A stretch of 64,000 nt of DNA from Xylogone sp. PMI_703 (lineage: Eukaryota; Ascomycota; Leotiomycetes). The notes beneath the pieces were generated by a model. It was not told where the DNA came from, did no database searches, and saw only the letters and a list, made by a program, of their open reading frames with translations. The stretch is from the NCBI GenBank assembly GCA_021399445.1, contig JAJTUQ010000004.1:1364001-1428000 (forward strand), in the 5' to 3' direction. How positions within the stretch are numbered: position 1 is the first letter of the stretch; each line of letters begins with the position of its first letter. A program made the position numbers and the translations under genes. Positions 36,795-48,438 of the stretch are shown here, in pieces.

Positions 36795-37210
36795 TGGCAT
36801 TGTGGTTGTGGAAATCCTCATGATGTCTGTCAGCTTACCATTTAACGCCCCATCATTCACTCTGTTGTTGTTTTTGGTAGCTAAAAACACAGATCAAGGC
36901 AGATGGCGTTCACTTGATTGTACCTGATACAAGTCCCTACAAGCTTGAGATTTGGGTTTCCGTAGCATTGAACTGTTTTAGCTGCGATAGATTTGAAGAT
37001 AGACAATTTCTTCATCTAATGAGCCAACTATCCTCCCATGTCAGCCACTCATAATGTGTCTGATTCTGCAAAAGGTAATTCTTAATTACTGATCGCTTAT
37101 ATCTGTATATATATTTGCTGACAGAATAAGATTCTTAAAAGGGTTAATGTTATTACACTTTTGATATACTTTAATTATTATTAACATATCTTCTTTACTT
37201 ATCTTATACA
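36795..37210. other. Intergenic region right of the transposon
   Basis: AT-rich sequence without recognisable genes; it separates the transposon from the decayed gene to the right. Confidence 0.45.
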
Positions 37211-38549
37211 TTAATGAGAATCATTTTCTAAGGTAAGCATAACAGCAACACCATGTATGTATATAGCTTCTTTTGCCGGTGTTGACTGACATCTCTTCGC
37301 TGCTTTCGCCGTGGTAAGCGAACTATCCTCGTCAGCAATGGATTGCCACCCTTTCATCGGGGTCGTTTCTATTGACCTGATACTTCCGCGCGCGTTCAGA
37401 TGTCCTGCGGTTGTGCCTGTTGTCTGTCGAGGCATCTTTAGTAACTCTCATTAAATCTCGCACAGGCGAGGAATATTTCGCCGCAATCTTGAGCCAGCAT
37501 CCAGAACCTGGGGGCGTGCTCGTTAGTAGCATTCCCGACGCATCTTCGAAAGGATATCTCGTCACGAATCTTGGGAGCAGCCTTTTATATCCAGGTACGG
37601 GCCATCTTCCATCAAGTGGAGGAAGGACGAAAGCAGATGCTTAGGTAGGTCCTGCCCGCCGAGTACATAGTCGAGGTAATTGCGGACCGAGTTCCGCGAA
37701 GGTTAATGCACCAGGTCACGGTCCTGCGAGACCAGGACGAACCTACCGCAAGAACGTCATGTTAGAATTCATTATCACCAGCACGGTCAGGATTGTCAGA
37801 CTTACCGGTTCTATACTCGCTCCATATATGGTGCATGGCTAACGATCCACGCCACCAATTGCGCGGCCTCAGACATGATTGCCATGGACGCGCTGGTTGG
37901 TCTTCTTCGTTTCTAGTATGGCGTGTACGGTGCCGAGACGCTCGTCCACCAGGGCGCCATCGAAGAATGCCACAAAGAGCAGCCGCCGCAGAGTCCACTC
38001 CTGGTACAGGTACTGCGCGTCGGGGAAGCCTAGGGCCATCAAAAAATAGGCCAATGATGTATTTACTATCTGCTCATCGGCGGCCGGTGCGTTCGGATTC
38101 CGCGCTGTACGCGCTTGCTCGCGCCTGACCACACTGAAGCTGCCCTCCTGGATAGGATTGGGAGGGAAGTTGACTAAATAGCTGGCCCAGGACGGATAGT
38201 TACCAAGATTAAGAGCTGCCTGCCCCATGAATAGCGTCAGGCCGTGTCGCTCGGGGTTGAACGGTTCTCTCTGTATTTCGCGGAGGACGTGCAGCAGCAG
38301 ATAGTGTTGGTAAGTGATCTTGGAGGCTGACAACAGTGGGATGTTTGTCTCGTGCAGGGTCTGGAGCTGCAGGCCCAGTCGGATCATCTCGGTGATCCAA
38401 TCACCAGGGGTTTCGATAATGGCCTCCGCTGCTCTTCGCGGAATGGTGAATTCGTGGTACGAGACGTGTGTGGATGAGTTATGGTGCGAAGTCAGGATCT
38501 CCAAAGCTGGTTGGTAGCTAAGTATTCGAGGCCTTACCTCTGATGCCAC
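37211..38549 (-). pseudogene. Frameshifted gene of unknown fungal family
   Basis: The best part is the minus-strand frame 38549-37869 (226 codons, opened by GTG, no good ATG): soluble protein-like sequence with ITYQHYLLLHVLREIQ, GQAALNLGNYPSWASYLV and TSLAYFLMALGFPDAQYLYQ. It ends at a TGA, but in another register the sequence goes on at once with MSEAAQLVAWIVSHAPYMER, then after a possible intron with NYLDYVLGGQDLPKHLLSSF, and later, in a further register, with RYPFEDASGMLLTSTPPG (about 37560). Stops and register changes between these blocks point to a decayed gene. I do not recognise the family and do not see membrane segments or a signal peptide. An upstream ATG at about 38630 might belong to a first exon. 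Confidence 0.5.
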
Positions 38550-40032
38550 CCTACCGGATATACCGACCGAGCCCTAGCGTAGCAGTATTGATCGGTGTGT
38601 GCCTTGTCACCGTGCATAATTGAACTTTAGTCTAGAGCTGTGTGATACTGAGGCAGAAGTTAGCTGAATGTTTACCATAGGGAAGGGTGAAGACCTACCT
38701 TGTAGAGAGGTGTGGTGGTAGTTGAAGATGAAGGAGAGGGGAGTGGAGGTATTTATATGCGAACTGGGAGATGTCAGTATATTGAATTTATCAATGTAAT
38801 TGAACTAAAATCATTACTTGTGATAGTGAATGTGGTGTGCTTACGACTTAACTTCAGAATAAAAGCTGTAGTAAACCTTTCGACAAATGTACCTTACGCA
38901 ACAAGAGCTGCAGCAACATTGCTGTTGTGTCCAAAACTAACTTCCTAGATGATATCGGAACTGTCATAAAGTTCTTGCACTTTTGATATTATCTGCCTCT
39001 GAGTGATGTTGTTGCATAGAAGAAAGGTGTGAGGATGTTGGAGCTTTGTGGGTCTTATATAGACCATAGAATCTTTATTCACTATTAGTTTCCCAGAAGA
39101 TCTGATAATATTCATCAGATACGTACCTTTCAGAAACTCGAAATTCACCCTGGCTGTCGTGGGAAGTAATTTGAACTTGTTAATATTGATTGTAAATGGT
39201 GAATAGGTCGAGACCTCACCTTTGTTCTGACAACATTAATACCTATCCGTGCCTGAGGCTCACATTTTGCCAACAAATTCTGGCTCTCATAGGTAAGGTG
39301 CGAGTGCCTTTAGCTCCGGCCTACTTGAAAGCTTAGCCTTAATTGTGAAAGCGGGAGGCCCCAAGCCAAGTCCTACCATTCTTCATTTTTTCGCCAACTC
39401 GAGAAGAAGTTTACTTATTCAAATTTCGAAATCATGCGAATTGTTCTTTTTAAGCGAAAATACTTCAGGTTCATTGACTCAATGTGATAGTTTGCTTGTG
39501 GTCTCGGCTAGAGTGACTTTCTCAGCATACACCGAAAACAAAAGATTGCGAGGGGGCAGATGTACTGTAGATAGAATTGTGCTGGAGGCGTGGACGTGGA
39601 CGAGTTCAGATACAGCTAGTCGAAATTCCCCATTTTCCCTATTTAGTTAGTTGTTTAGATATTCGGGTGCTCTGACTGTCAGACTATCTATTACTGGATA
39701 GTTCTAACGCTCACAAGCCTGTCCGTTCAGGCAGCGAGAAGGTTTCATCCAACGATCCGGTACGTAGCTGTTTAGATAGCCAAGTATAGCTTAAGAGCTT
39801 ATAGCCAAGTAGCAATTAAAGGTTAAGTGCTTATAGCTACATTGCAGGTAAGAGTTAAGTGCTTATAGTTATGTAGTAAGTCAACAAGTTATGGTTTCCA
39901 TCAATCCGGTAGACCCTTTAGCTATGAGGCCATTTTCTAGTACTTAAAGTTACGATTATTGCTTAGGTTTTCAGTCAACTACAATTATTAGACTGCTCTT
40001 TTGGACTTACTAAATTGAATATACAATCAAAC
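38550..40032. other. Intergenic region with tandem repeat
   Basis: No gene is supported. A plus-strand frame at 39345-39650 has no recognisable content. The 32-bp repeat at 39791-39885 is the notable structure, and the last 150 bp are the promoter of the methyltransferase gene. Confidence 0.5.
39791..39885. repeat. 32-bp tandem repeat, three copies
   Basis: Units at 39791-39822, 39823-39854 and 39855-39885 each begin TTAAG(A/T)GCTTATAG. The period is 32 bp with one base missing in the last unit; copies 2 and 3 share the first 14 bases exactly. They lie about 150-240 bp upstream of the O-methyltransferase start, so they could be promoter elements or a plain minisatellite. Confidence 0.75.
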
Positions 40033-41466
40033 ATGGCATCTCCACAACAGCTGCCATCATTTGCCGAGCTTGTAGAGCAGGTAGCCCAACTGGGCAATGC
40101 TATCAAGTCTCAGCTTGATGCTAACTCCTTGCCTCATCCTGGTTTTGAAGCGGATGTCCCTCGAATGTTGCCATTGTTGCCGGAAGTCCAACAAGCTCGC
40201 ATGGGTCTCATTGACGCCACATCAAAACTGCTACAGCTAGCTATAGGTCCAGAAGACTACTACAGCTGGAGCTGCTTCTTTGTATGTAGCTCTGTCCCTT
40301 TAATAATTGTAAATGTTCTTGCATTGTGTAGCTAATACTGCACACAAATACAGACTCGGTATGATACTGTTCTTTGGGGAGTTTTAGCCCGTTACAATAT
40401 TGCTGCTTGCGTGCCCTTGGAAGGATCAATATCCTATGAAGATCTTTCTGCAAAGTGCGGTCTTCACCGAGATCGACTTTTCCGTTTCATCCGCCTAGCT
40501 AGAACAATTCAGATTTTCCAGGAACCCAAGCCGGGTTTTGTAGCACACACAGCATTTTCTGCTCAACTTGTGACCAAGCCAGCAGTGACCTCGTATCTTA
40601 AAATGACATTTGAGGGTGCAAGCAATGTTTCAAGAAAAATCATAGAATCAAATGATAAATATGGAGACAGTCAAGATATAAACCAGTCGGCTGCAGCTCT
40701 TGCATACAATGTTCAAGCACCGGACACTCTCTGGTCTTTCTTCGAGAATGATGGAGAGGGAGAGGAGAAGGGATGGAGAATGCGCATGGTTGCCGAATGT
40801 CTCGAGGCTACCACGAGCGGTCCTACCTTTTCGGACGTCTACATTCATGAAGCTTTAGACTGGGATTCACTGGGCAAAGCAACGGTGGTCGATGTAAGTT
40901 TGCCTCTTATTATTTTGGACGCTCTCCGATCATTCTAACAAATTGGCCCGTAGGTTGGTGGTTCCAATGGCCACGTATCGTTTGAGCTTGCTAAAAAGCA
41001 TCCAAACTTGAATATTGTTGTCCAGGATCTGCCGACGATTCAAGCTAAGTTCGATGCAGCCTGTCCATCTGAACTAAAATCACGGGTTTCGTATCGAGTC
41101 CACAATTTCTTCGATTTCCAGCCTAATGAGAAAGCAGACTTCTATTTTATGCGAGCTATTCTCCACGACTGGCCTGATCAGAGAGCTATTCAGATTGTTA
41201 AGAACCTTGTTGCAGTCATGAAGCCTTCTAGCCGGATTATTTTATTTGAGAGTATTACGCCCGAGTTTGGGGAAGTTCCTTCTCCACTGATGCATCTTAT
41301 GTCATGTCTTGATATTGAGATGATGAGCATGTTCAATGCGAAGGAGCGCACACTTCAGAATTGGAAAGATCTTATGAGAACTGCTGATAGTCGGTTGACT
41401 TTGGAGAAATCAGTCACTCCACTGGGAAGTCATTTATCCTTTTTGATATTTGAACTAGAACAGTAG
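40033..41466 (+). CDS. S-adenosylmethionine-dependent O-methyltransferase (COMT-like)
   Basis: Exons 40033-40281, 40354-40893 and 40954-41466 join in phase 0 to 433 aa, a usual length for fungal class II O-methyltransferases. The N-terminal half is a winged-helix dimerisation domain (ISYEDLSAKCGLHRDRLFRF). The SAM fold follows: motif I is VVDVGGSNGH (about residues 261-270), with VVQDLP as the strand-2 acidic loop. The catalytic-base region ILHDWPD (His near residue 335) and the late AKERTLQNWKDLM are typical. Such enzymes methylate phenolic or enolic hydroxyls of polyketides and other metabolites in the cytosol. The gene is tail-to-tail with the membrane protein gene at 41721 (254 bp between stops). 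No defect is seen. Confidence 0.93.
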
Positions 41467-41720
41467 ATAGAATTACATGAGCTATGTGTCAAATAAAATC
41501 AATCTCTACGATGCATAGCATAGCATGATGGTATGGATTATGTTAATTTTAAACATCGAATCTCATGTGAATGAATAGATTCCGGCGCGCCAATTGATTA
41601 GGACAGGAGTCCTAAAATGAATAAGTAATAGTTTCATTTAAGTAGACATATTAGCCATAATCCATTCGCCATTACCAATCGTTTTGAACTGAAGCAAACA
41701 TACATAGAGTTAACCCGAGA

Positions 41721-42497
41721 CTAGTCGAGCGCTACCTTGAACTGCTCCTGATCAACAGATATACTACCCTCCTCGACATCATCCCTGCCAATAGCACGGT
41801 ATAGACAGTAAGCATCTAGAAGAAATTGGATGCTGAATGCCACTCCAGGGGTCCAAAATCCAAGTCCACCATTCCACGCTACAACTCCAGATTTTACAAA
41901 ATGAAGACCCAACGACGGTGCAAATGATATAGGTGCAATTACATTAAGTAACGCCATATACTTCGGCAGCAGAGGTTGGGGTCGAGTATCCAGAAGAATG
42001 GCGCAAGCGAAAGCCCAGTTTTGTGTAACAAAGGTCGGCCAGGGCATTATTGCAAATAGCCAGAACATATCATTCAGCAATTGTGTCATTTCCGCTGGTC
42101 GCTCAGGTCGGTACGCTGCTAGGGCTAGAACCATAGCTGGCAGAGAGAAGGTGAATATGCTGGCTGCTCCTGAGGCCACTTGTAGCAGACTTAAACCGCG
42201 CGGTATTCCTGGGATCCGGTCCATTTGAATCGACATGAGTACGGTGTAGGGAAGATAAAACATCCCGGAGAAGATCATCAGTGCAGCACCTACTCGTATG
42301 CCTGTTGTATGAGTTTGGTAATGTTCCGCTGTCCTTTCCGCCGACCACCATGGCTTGATTGGAGGGATAAAGCCAGCTGCGATAAACGCTCCAAAGAAAA
42401 ATCCTGGACAAAGTAGCCCACACACTAAACAAGTGTAGTAAAACCTCTTTACGGAAAGAAGTGCCCGCTGGCAACTAGCTAATATGTTTTCTAGCAT
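41721..42497 (-). CDS. Six-pass integral membrane protein of unknown function
   Basis: An intronless frame of 258 aa; I start at the ATG at 42497, since the frame above it opens only through TTG. About six hydrophobic segments are visible, near residues 18-45, 68-94, 104-132, 146-170, 185-205 and 215-240. Polar conserved-looking loops are WWSAERTAEHYQTHTTGIR, AAYRPERPAEMTQLLNDMFW and WPTFVTQN, then SGVVAWNGGLGFW. The pattern reminds me of uncharacterised actinobacterial and fungal membrane proteins, but I cannot name the family with certainty. The segments do not match the MFS, membrane terpene cyclase (the WELVY-type motif is absent) or rhodopsin plans. Convergence with the O-methyltransferase suggests, without proof, a role in the same pathway. 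Confidence 0.75.
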   Translation of the reverse strand: MLENILASCQRALLSVKRFYYTCLVCGLLCPGFFFGAFIAAGFIPPIKPWWSAERTAEHYQTHTTGIRVGAALMIFSGMFYLPYTVLMSIQMDRIPGIPRGLSLLQVASGAASIFTFSLPAMVLALAAYRPERPAEMTQLLNDMFWLFAIMPWPTFVTQNWAFACAILLDTRPQPLLPKYMALLNVIAPISFAPSLGLHFVKSGVVAWNGGLGFWTPGVAFSIQFLLDAYCLYRAIGRDDVEEGSISVDQEQFKVALD

Positions 42498-43759
42498 TTT
42501 CCTAGAGCACGGCAAGAAGACGAAAGAGCAACCTGAGAGGAGATGGATAGAGTCAAAAGCAGAAAAGAAGTGGCTACTGTATCTGTTTAAACAAATTAAG
42601 TTCTAGGCTTACTTTGCTTCCGCTAATGCGGAGCGTCGTACCTTATGAATTAAGGATCGCATTGAAGCGACGCTGTAACTGCTCCATTTGTCTTCAATAG
42701 ACTAGTGCTTATGGTATTCCTAATAAGCTACCATTTCGCTACATCTCTATTCTCCATAGGGACCCTCAGTAAAGAATATTTCAATTCCGATTGGGCAGCT
42801 CGCTGACCTCGACATGTTCGGTAGGTAGTATCTGGCCGGATGTGACCTTGCTAAATCATGCCGTTTCCGCATGTATATGGCAATTGATCACCTTGCAGCT
42901 TCTACGGTGAGATAGCAGTCCTGCAGATAACACGGAGGAGCAAGCTCGGGTAACTATACGAGGTAGGATGAGATGGAGAGCAAGCACCCACTGAGTCAGC
43001 GGAGAAAGAAATGTCAGATCCGTTACTGTCATAGCAGCCTCGGCAAGCTGAGACAGGGTAGGGAGATATTAGTCTACTGTACGGGGTACAATGGAGAGTA
43101 TCTGGGGAAGATCGTATTATACGAGATGCAAAAATGATGTTATCTAACCTACAGAAAGCTAGGACGGGCTCCTAAGCTTACGCTATCGATAGATTATTAG
43201 ACGCATAAAACATCTATTCGGTTATAGTATAAATCCGGGTTCTACTTTCTCCTGAGAACCACCAATATTTCCATCAGGGTGGCAAGGCCTGTCAATCCTT
43301 CCTGTAGATTGCTTAATACGCATCACCAACTTATTATATTGATCAGCTCTTATAGCGGATGAAGAGTTCCAATTGCCTTATTAAGTATAACACCGTGCTT
43401 GAGACCGAATAAGAGGGTGGTTCCGGTCCGGGATCTCTCCGGATTCCGAAACCCGGGCCGAAAAGCTCCCGGCAACGATAAAATACAAGATAAGGCCCTG
43501 GCTTCATGATGGCCAACCATGCTCAGGTATAGTGTATATTATTGTGGTAGTTTTGGTATAAGAAGAAAGATCAAGAATATGATTGAGTACTACAACTTGA
43601 GGCAGGCAGCTCGACGGCTACTGATTACGCTTATAAAAATTATCGAAATGATGCAAGTTTTAAGTTGGTAATAGGTTATCATAGAGATTTAACTCCTTGA
43701 CTTGCGAGCGCTTGAAGTCGACTTATGTATACCAAGCATTTTTGCACTCTGATGTTTGT
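42498..43759. other. Intergenic region
   Basis: 1.26 kb with the promoter of the membrane protein gene on the left and the 3' flank of the ACS transporter on the right. I see no gene, RNA or repeat that I would defend. Confidence 0.5.
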
Positions 43760-46044
43760 TCAAGAAACTACTCCACCAGCAGATGCAAGTTCCTGAAACT
43801 CATTTGTCTCAGTGGTCTTAGCTTTGACTTGAGTTTTGTTATCACCGTTTGAGGTTGTCTCGGAATCCATAGCTTCCATATCCTGATTTGCTTCTCGCTG
43901 TTCCCGCCCCAGTTCGCGCCCATGAAGGTACCGGATGAGAATGATGGATAGCAAGGCTGCGATGACAAACCCAAATGTGGCAGGAAATCCTCGACCTATA
44001 TGCGTCATGTTAACATTGTGACCTAATACCTAATCCTTATGACAGAATACATACGGAACGTTGGTGCTTCGGTTTGGGGAAAGATAACAATAGGAAGCCA
44101 AGCTGCAACCTGGATACAGATTATTAGCTTCCAAATATTGTAAGGAGCCTGCGGACTTACCGCATATTGAAGACCATTCATGCTACTCAGCACAATGGCA
44201 CGCTCCTCTGTGTCTCTAGCGCAGATTTCATTTGCCCAAGCATAACTAAAAATTATAACGTGAGAAATACTTCTAACAATATGGGGTACACAAAGTCTGT
44301 AACTCACAACACCGCAGTCATTAGCTGAACACCTGCTGTCAGAAATGCAAACTCTTTCAACTTTAGACTGGCAGGCCATATGGCAAGTATACCCGTGGGA
44401 AGGAGACCATAGATCTATCTTTATCAGTGCTAATTTGTTTGATTTGACAGCCATCACTATTATTGATATAACGTAACTTACCAATGGACCTAGGACAAAG
44501 GCAAACCGGCTTCCGGTGTAGTCGGCACCAAATCCCCACATGACAACACAGGCAGCGGATATCAGACTTGCCCCTGAAGGAATCACGTTTCTCAGCGAAA
44601 CCGAGAAGTGTTCAGATTTAAGCCAGATTCCGAAATACCCGCTATTTTGACAGCTTGTACCATATAACTAGCATGAATGATTAGTATGGATTCTGTTATA
44701 TAGTTGCATCAATAATTATTACAATATACCCCAGTACTAAAGCATACCACCCTATTACCAAATTAGCAGATGATCGAACCTAGTCGGCGGCAATCAAAGA
44801 TGCTTACTCCATCTGGTGAATATTCGTTTAACTTTGAACCATGTGATAGGAACGGGGGGCGCTTTACCCGCTTTCTGTACTCGTTCGAGTCCCAGGGTAA
44901 GTTCCTCCTTTGACAGAAACCAAGCACGTGAGGTGTGAGGTGTATCTGGAAGGAGAAGTAAGGTAGCGAATCCAACAGGAACAGTCATAACCTATATCAG
45001 AGAAGAAACCAGTAAGCTATATCCCGAACACAGATTATTCAGGTTCCCTACTCCACAAATGACATACAACCACCGCCATCCTGCAAGACCGTGTTTTCCG
45101 TCGAGGTGTGTATATACTGCAGCTTGCTTGAAATGACTATTAGCGCCTGGGTTTCTTATACAGCGGTTTTGTGAGAATATATTACTAAGTATCCGCTGAA
45201 TGCGGTTCCCAGTGGTGCGGTCATGTGAAATATTGCGATACGTTTCGCTATACACAGTCTTAGCAATGCCTTCTTCAGGAATGGGCAAAGTCGACTTATA
45301 TACCGAGCTCTGTTTTTGTGTACCTATATCAATATGAATTGGGTAGTTCTAGCATAAATATCAACTGATAAACTTACCAGGATCCTAATACGAAGAGCAT
45401 ACATGGAAAGAACGAACTCTCAAAAAGCCCGACCAAGAAGCGGAAGGCATAGAGCTGAGAGACATTCTTCATCCCAGCTTGAGCAAATGTAAATGTTCCC
45501 CATCCTACTTCCATAAGACCCAGCCAGAAACTAGGTCTGACTTTCTGAATAATAAGAGTTGAAGGTATCTGCATGACAGCATAGGCACAAGTGTAGACCG
45601 TCCCCTAGAAGAACGTAAGTGGTTGAATGAAGTCGGCAGGGCAGACGCCTACAGCATAAGTGTATTGGTTGCCAAACATCTTAAGATCCTCTTGCATACC
45701 ACTACAGTTATGGACTATGTCAGATGATTTCAGAAGTCTGTTAATAGAGAGTCGTACCTTACATATGCATTTGCAAGGTTGTTTTGGTCAAGATACTTTA
45801 GCTATTAGAGTTGTAAAGTTAGATAATGCATACATTCAAATTGGAAGCCTCTCACAAAGAACCCAAAGCACCCGATGCTAAGAATTGCAAAGTCGAGTTT
45901 ACGAAGCAGTCTCCTCTCCTCGGCAGACTTCAAATGCGTATCGGTATCCCAAATGAACGACCGGAACTACGAGATAAGTCAGAAATGCTATACTTTTCTG
46001 CGATATCTGGCACACACGGATTTCTTGGTTTCTGCCTCTGCCAT
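43760..46044 (-). CDS. MFS transporter, anion:cation symporter (Dal5/allantoate permease-like) family, 15 exons
   Basis: Fifteen exons (minus): 46044-46018, 45966-45856, 45801-45758, 45701-45653, 45604-45378, 45323-45304, 45247-45186, 45126-45052, 44991-44808, 44751-44723, 44667-44482, 44414-44308, 44245-44161, 44109-44055, 43995-43760. They join without a frame break to 498 aa. Family landmarks: RRLLRKLDFAILSIGCFGFF, LKYLDQNNLANAYVSGM, GMQEDLKMFGNQY, LVGLFESSFFPCM, GSWYTKTELAKRIAIFH, GLAGWRWLYVICG and YAWANEICARDTEERA. These mark the ACS group, which imports vitamins, allantoate, pantothenate and other organic anions through the plasma membrane. Three exons are only 20, 27 and 29 nt, so exact ends of these are the least certain. 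Intron density is far above that of the related transporter at 48439, which has four exons. Confidence 0.88.
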
Positions 46045-46620
46045 TTTCACTTCTCCTGGTTAGTTAAATATAGGCACCGGTGCAAGAACCGTCAAAACTT
46101 TGAAAAAGATGGGAATCTGTAGTATCCAAGAAAGAATGGATTATCGATGCAGTAGTAAGTAATATAGGTGCCGTGATATAGCAACCATCATGGCAAAGAT
46201 TAGGCTAGCTGTCGGTTTGGCCAATGGCTGGAGCCGCAGAGTTGCATTCAGGGTGCAGGTGTGCTTAAACTTGATAATCACATCATCCTCTCGACAGCTA
46301 CTGTTCTTCCATCATAACTGGGCGGGGAAATCTGCGGGTAGGCCGAAACACACCTCAAATAGCGTATCATTCATTCACTTGCTGTAGATAAGATCCTACA
46401 TGGTATGAAGCTGCAATGCTGATCTCTCTCTATACCACTGTGATATTAAAGAGTGGCTAAATTACTACTCTGCGCGTGCTATGCGATAGCTTTAACTAAT
46501 TAATAGTATTATGGTAGTCAAATGAAAGATAATGACAATTATACGTCTCGACAATTTTATATTTTCTGAAGGATTCTTGAATTCTTCTTTTACGGTATGA
46601 TGACAAATCTCCGGACTGCT
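46045..46620. other. Intergenic region
   Basis: It holds the promoter of the ACS transporter and the 3' flank of the oxygenase gene, both on the minus strand. Nothing else is evident. Confidence 0.5.
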
Positions 46621-47850
46621 TCAGTCGTAATACTTCTGGTGAACACCCGCAATAATCTCTGTCTCTCGGTTCTGGGTGATACCAGCTCGAAACCTATGAT
46701 CCTTTGCAATCCTCGCTCTTGCCCACTCCTCTGCCGTAACCTTCCCCAACCCCTCTTCCAATGGCTTCTGTAAACCTAAACGTTCAAGCAGTGGACTTTT
46801 AACAGGTTCTAATAACACTGCTGCTTCCGGTCGAGCAAAGTAGATCAAAGATAGTCTCGGCCTGTCAGCTTGATCTGCTGGCGGCCGGACAACCCTGTGA
46901 ACGGTTGATTTGAGATACCCTCCACTTAGGAATTCCAATGCATCCGCAACGTTGACGATAATAGAACCCTCGCTCGACCGAACGTATCGCCATCCACTCG
47001 GGGTTTGTACCTGTAGCCCAGCTACGGGTTGATGGAAAAGGAAAGTGAGCGTATTGTAGTCAGTATGTCCGATCGCCCAGAGTTCTCTTGGGTCAGGATG
47101 ATATTTCATGTAGCGCAAGTATTCCAATCCTTCAGCATCATATCGGTGCCGGTTCACAAAGTACTCTTCGTCAATTTCGAGGACATAGGCGAATAAGCGA
47201 AGAAGAGGAAGCAGAATTTTGTTGTGTATATGCTATTATAGGTAAGTAGCTGTGTACATATAATAAAAATGTACTGTACATACCAATGAGAACTTTTTGA
47301 TTTCTTCGTAGTGGTCTAGAATGAGCTTAGGATGCGGTCTTTCATGCTCTGGAGTAAACTTGGGAATATTATATCTCTCATCATTATCTTTCCCAGCATT
47401 ATCTCCAGTGGCCTTGGCCTTGTATCCTCGGAAATCACCAGCAGCAGTATTTGCTAGATACTTGGTCTTTTCTTCTAGTGGGAGACTGAAGAAGGCTTCG
47501 GCGAGTGCATACTGTCGAGCGACGTCTTCGTCTGAAAGGCCGTGCCCTTTCACATAGAAAAAGCCTTCACGCAGTTAGGTTTTTGTCACAATATAAGATA
47601 TTTTAGTATTGAGCCACTACCATTTTGGTTGATAAAATTAAGAACTTGATTTGCCAGTTCCTGCTTTCCACCCGGCTGGTTAAGTTTTGAAATATCAAGT
47701 GCTTCGAGGTCAATCCAGTCGACTGTCATTATTCATTAGTCTCTTTCATATAGGTCAATAATTCCTGTAGCTGGTATTCATACGCTTCTCTCCAGTCTGT
47801 TTGGGATACTCGTACGATGGTAAAGTTTCCACAATTGTTGCTGGAGACAT
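46621..47850 (-). CDS. 2-oxoglutarate/Fe(II)-dependent dioxygenase (isopenicillin N synthase-like)
   Basis: Exons 47850-47784, 47722-47621, 47564-47284 and 47232-46621 join to 353 aa. The N-terminal DIOX_N part holds DWIDLEAL and the typical GFFYVKGHGLS. The jelly-roll core carries the iron triad in GHTDYNT (His206, Asp208) and STVHRVV (His262), and the 2-oxoglutarate-binding R-x-S as Arg276 and Ser278 in PRLSLIYF. All catalytic residues are present. Enzymes of this family hydroxylate, desaturate or rearrange small molecules in the cytosol using O2 and 2-oxoglutarate; the substrate is unknown. The first exon is short and chosen because its donor gives the right frame into LDWIDLEA and it brings a proper ATG. 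The gene is divergent from an ACS transporter, with 588 bp between starts. Confidence 0.9.
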
Positions 47851-48438
47851 CCTGGTTAACCCGACTGTGTACGACAATGTGGACTCCAGGATATTTGACC
47901 TGCGCCGGGTTTTCAGAGATCGTTGCCCTTGGAGAGTCTAAACCACCGTTAGAAAAAGTATATTTGTTGCTCTAAACTCGTTCTCGACTCTGCGAGGAAT
48001 CGCCTGACGTGGTGTAGCATCAGTATCCGACCCTGGTAATTAGTGAACTGAAGAGTGGGATTGAGAACATTTCATTGGCAAGGCCGAGCACATCATTCTC
48101 ACTTGAGATTTCTCATCGTGCGGATCATGGTAATTATCGCTGGTAACCCAGGACTTTCCTCAATCTTACAGCACAAGTTACCTGTTGGTGGACGAAGGCA
48201 CTTAACCTGAGTAGGGATGTATTCGAGATAACGCACCCATGACACATGCAACCTGCTGTGAAACCCGGAGGTCGAGATCCCCTGTCAGGATGTTGCAATT
48301 AGAGCTTGAATTCCGTGCTTGTCTAAGTATTAGATTGGAGTAGCCGTCAAAGGCGTTGCGTGGACTACATAACGAAATGATGAAACGATCAATCGAGATG
48401 AATCTCAGCATTTTTAGCCGCCAAGCAATCGGTCCAGG
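47851..48438. promoter_or_regulatory. Shared divergent promoter region, oxygenase and ACS transporter
   Basis: 588 bp separate the two start codons and contain no gene. Divergent fungal pairs with such spacing are often co-regulated. I cannot point to a defined operator; the region is of mixed composition. Confidence 0.5.

Noticed and set aside
39345..39650. 101-codon plus-strand open frame
   Set aside because: No domain, repeat or splice evidence; composition is like the surrounding intergenic DNA.
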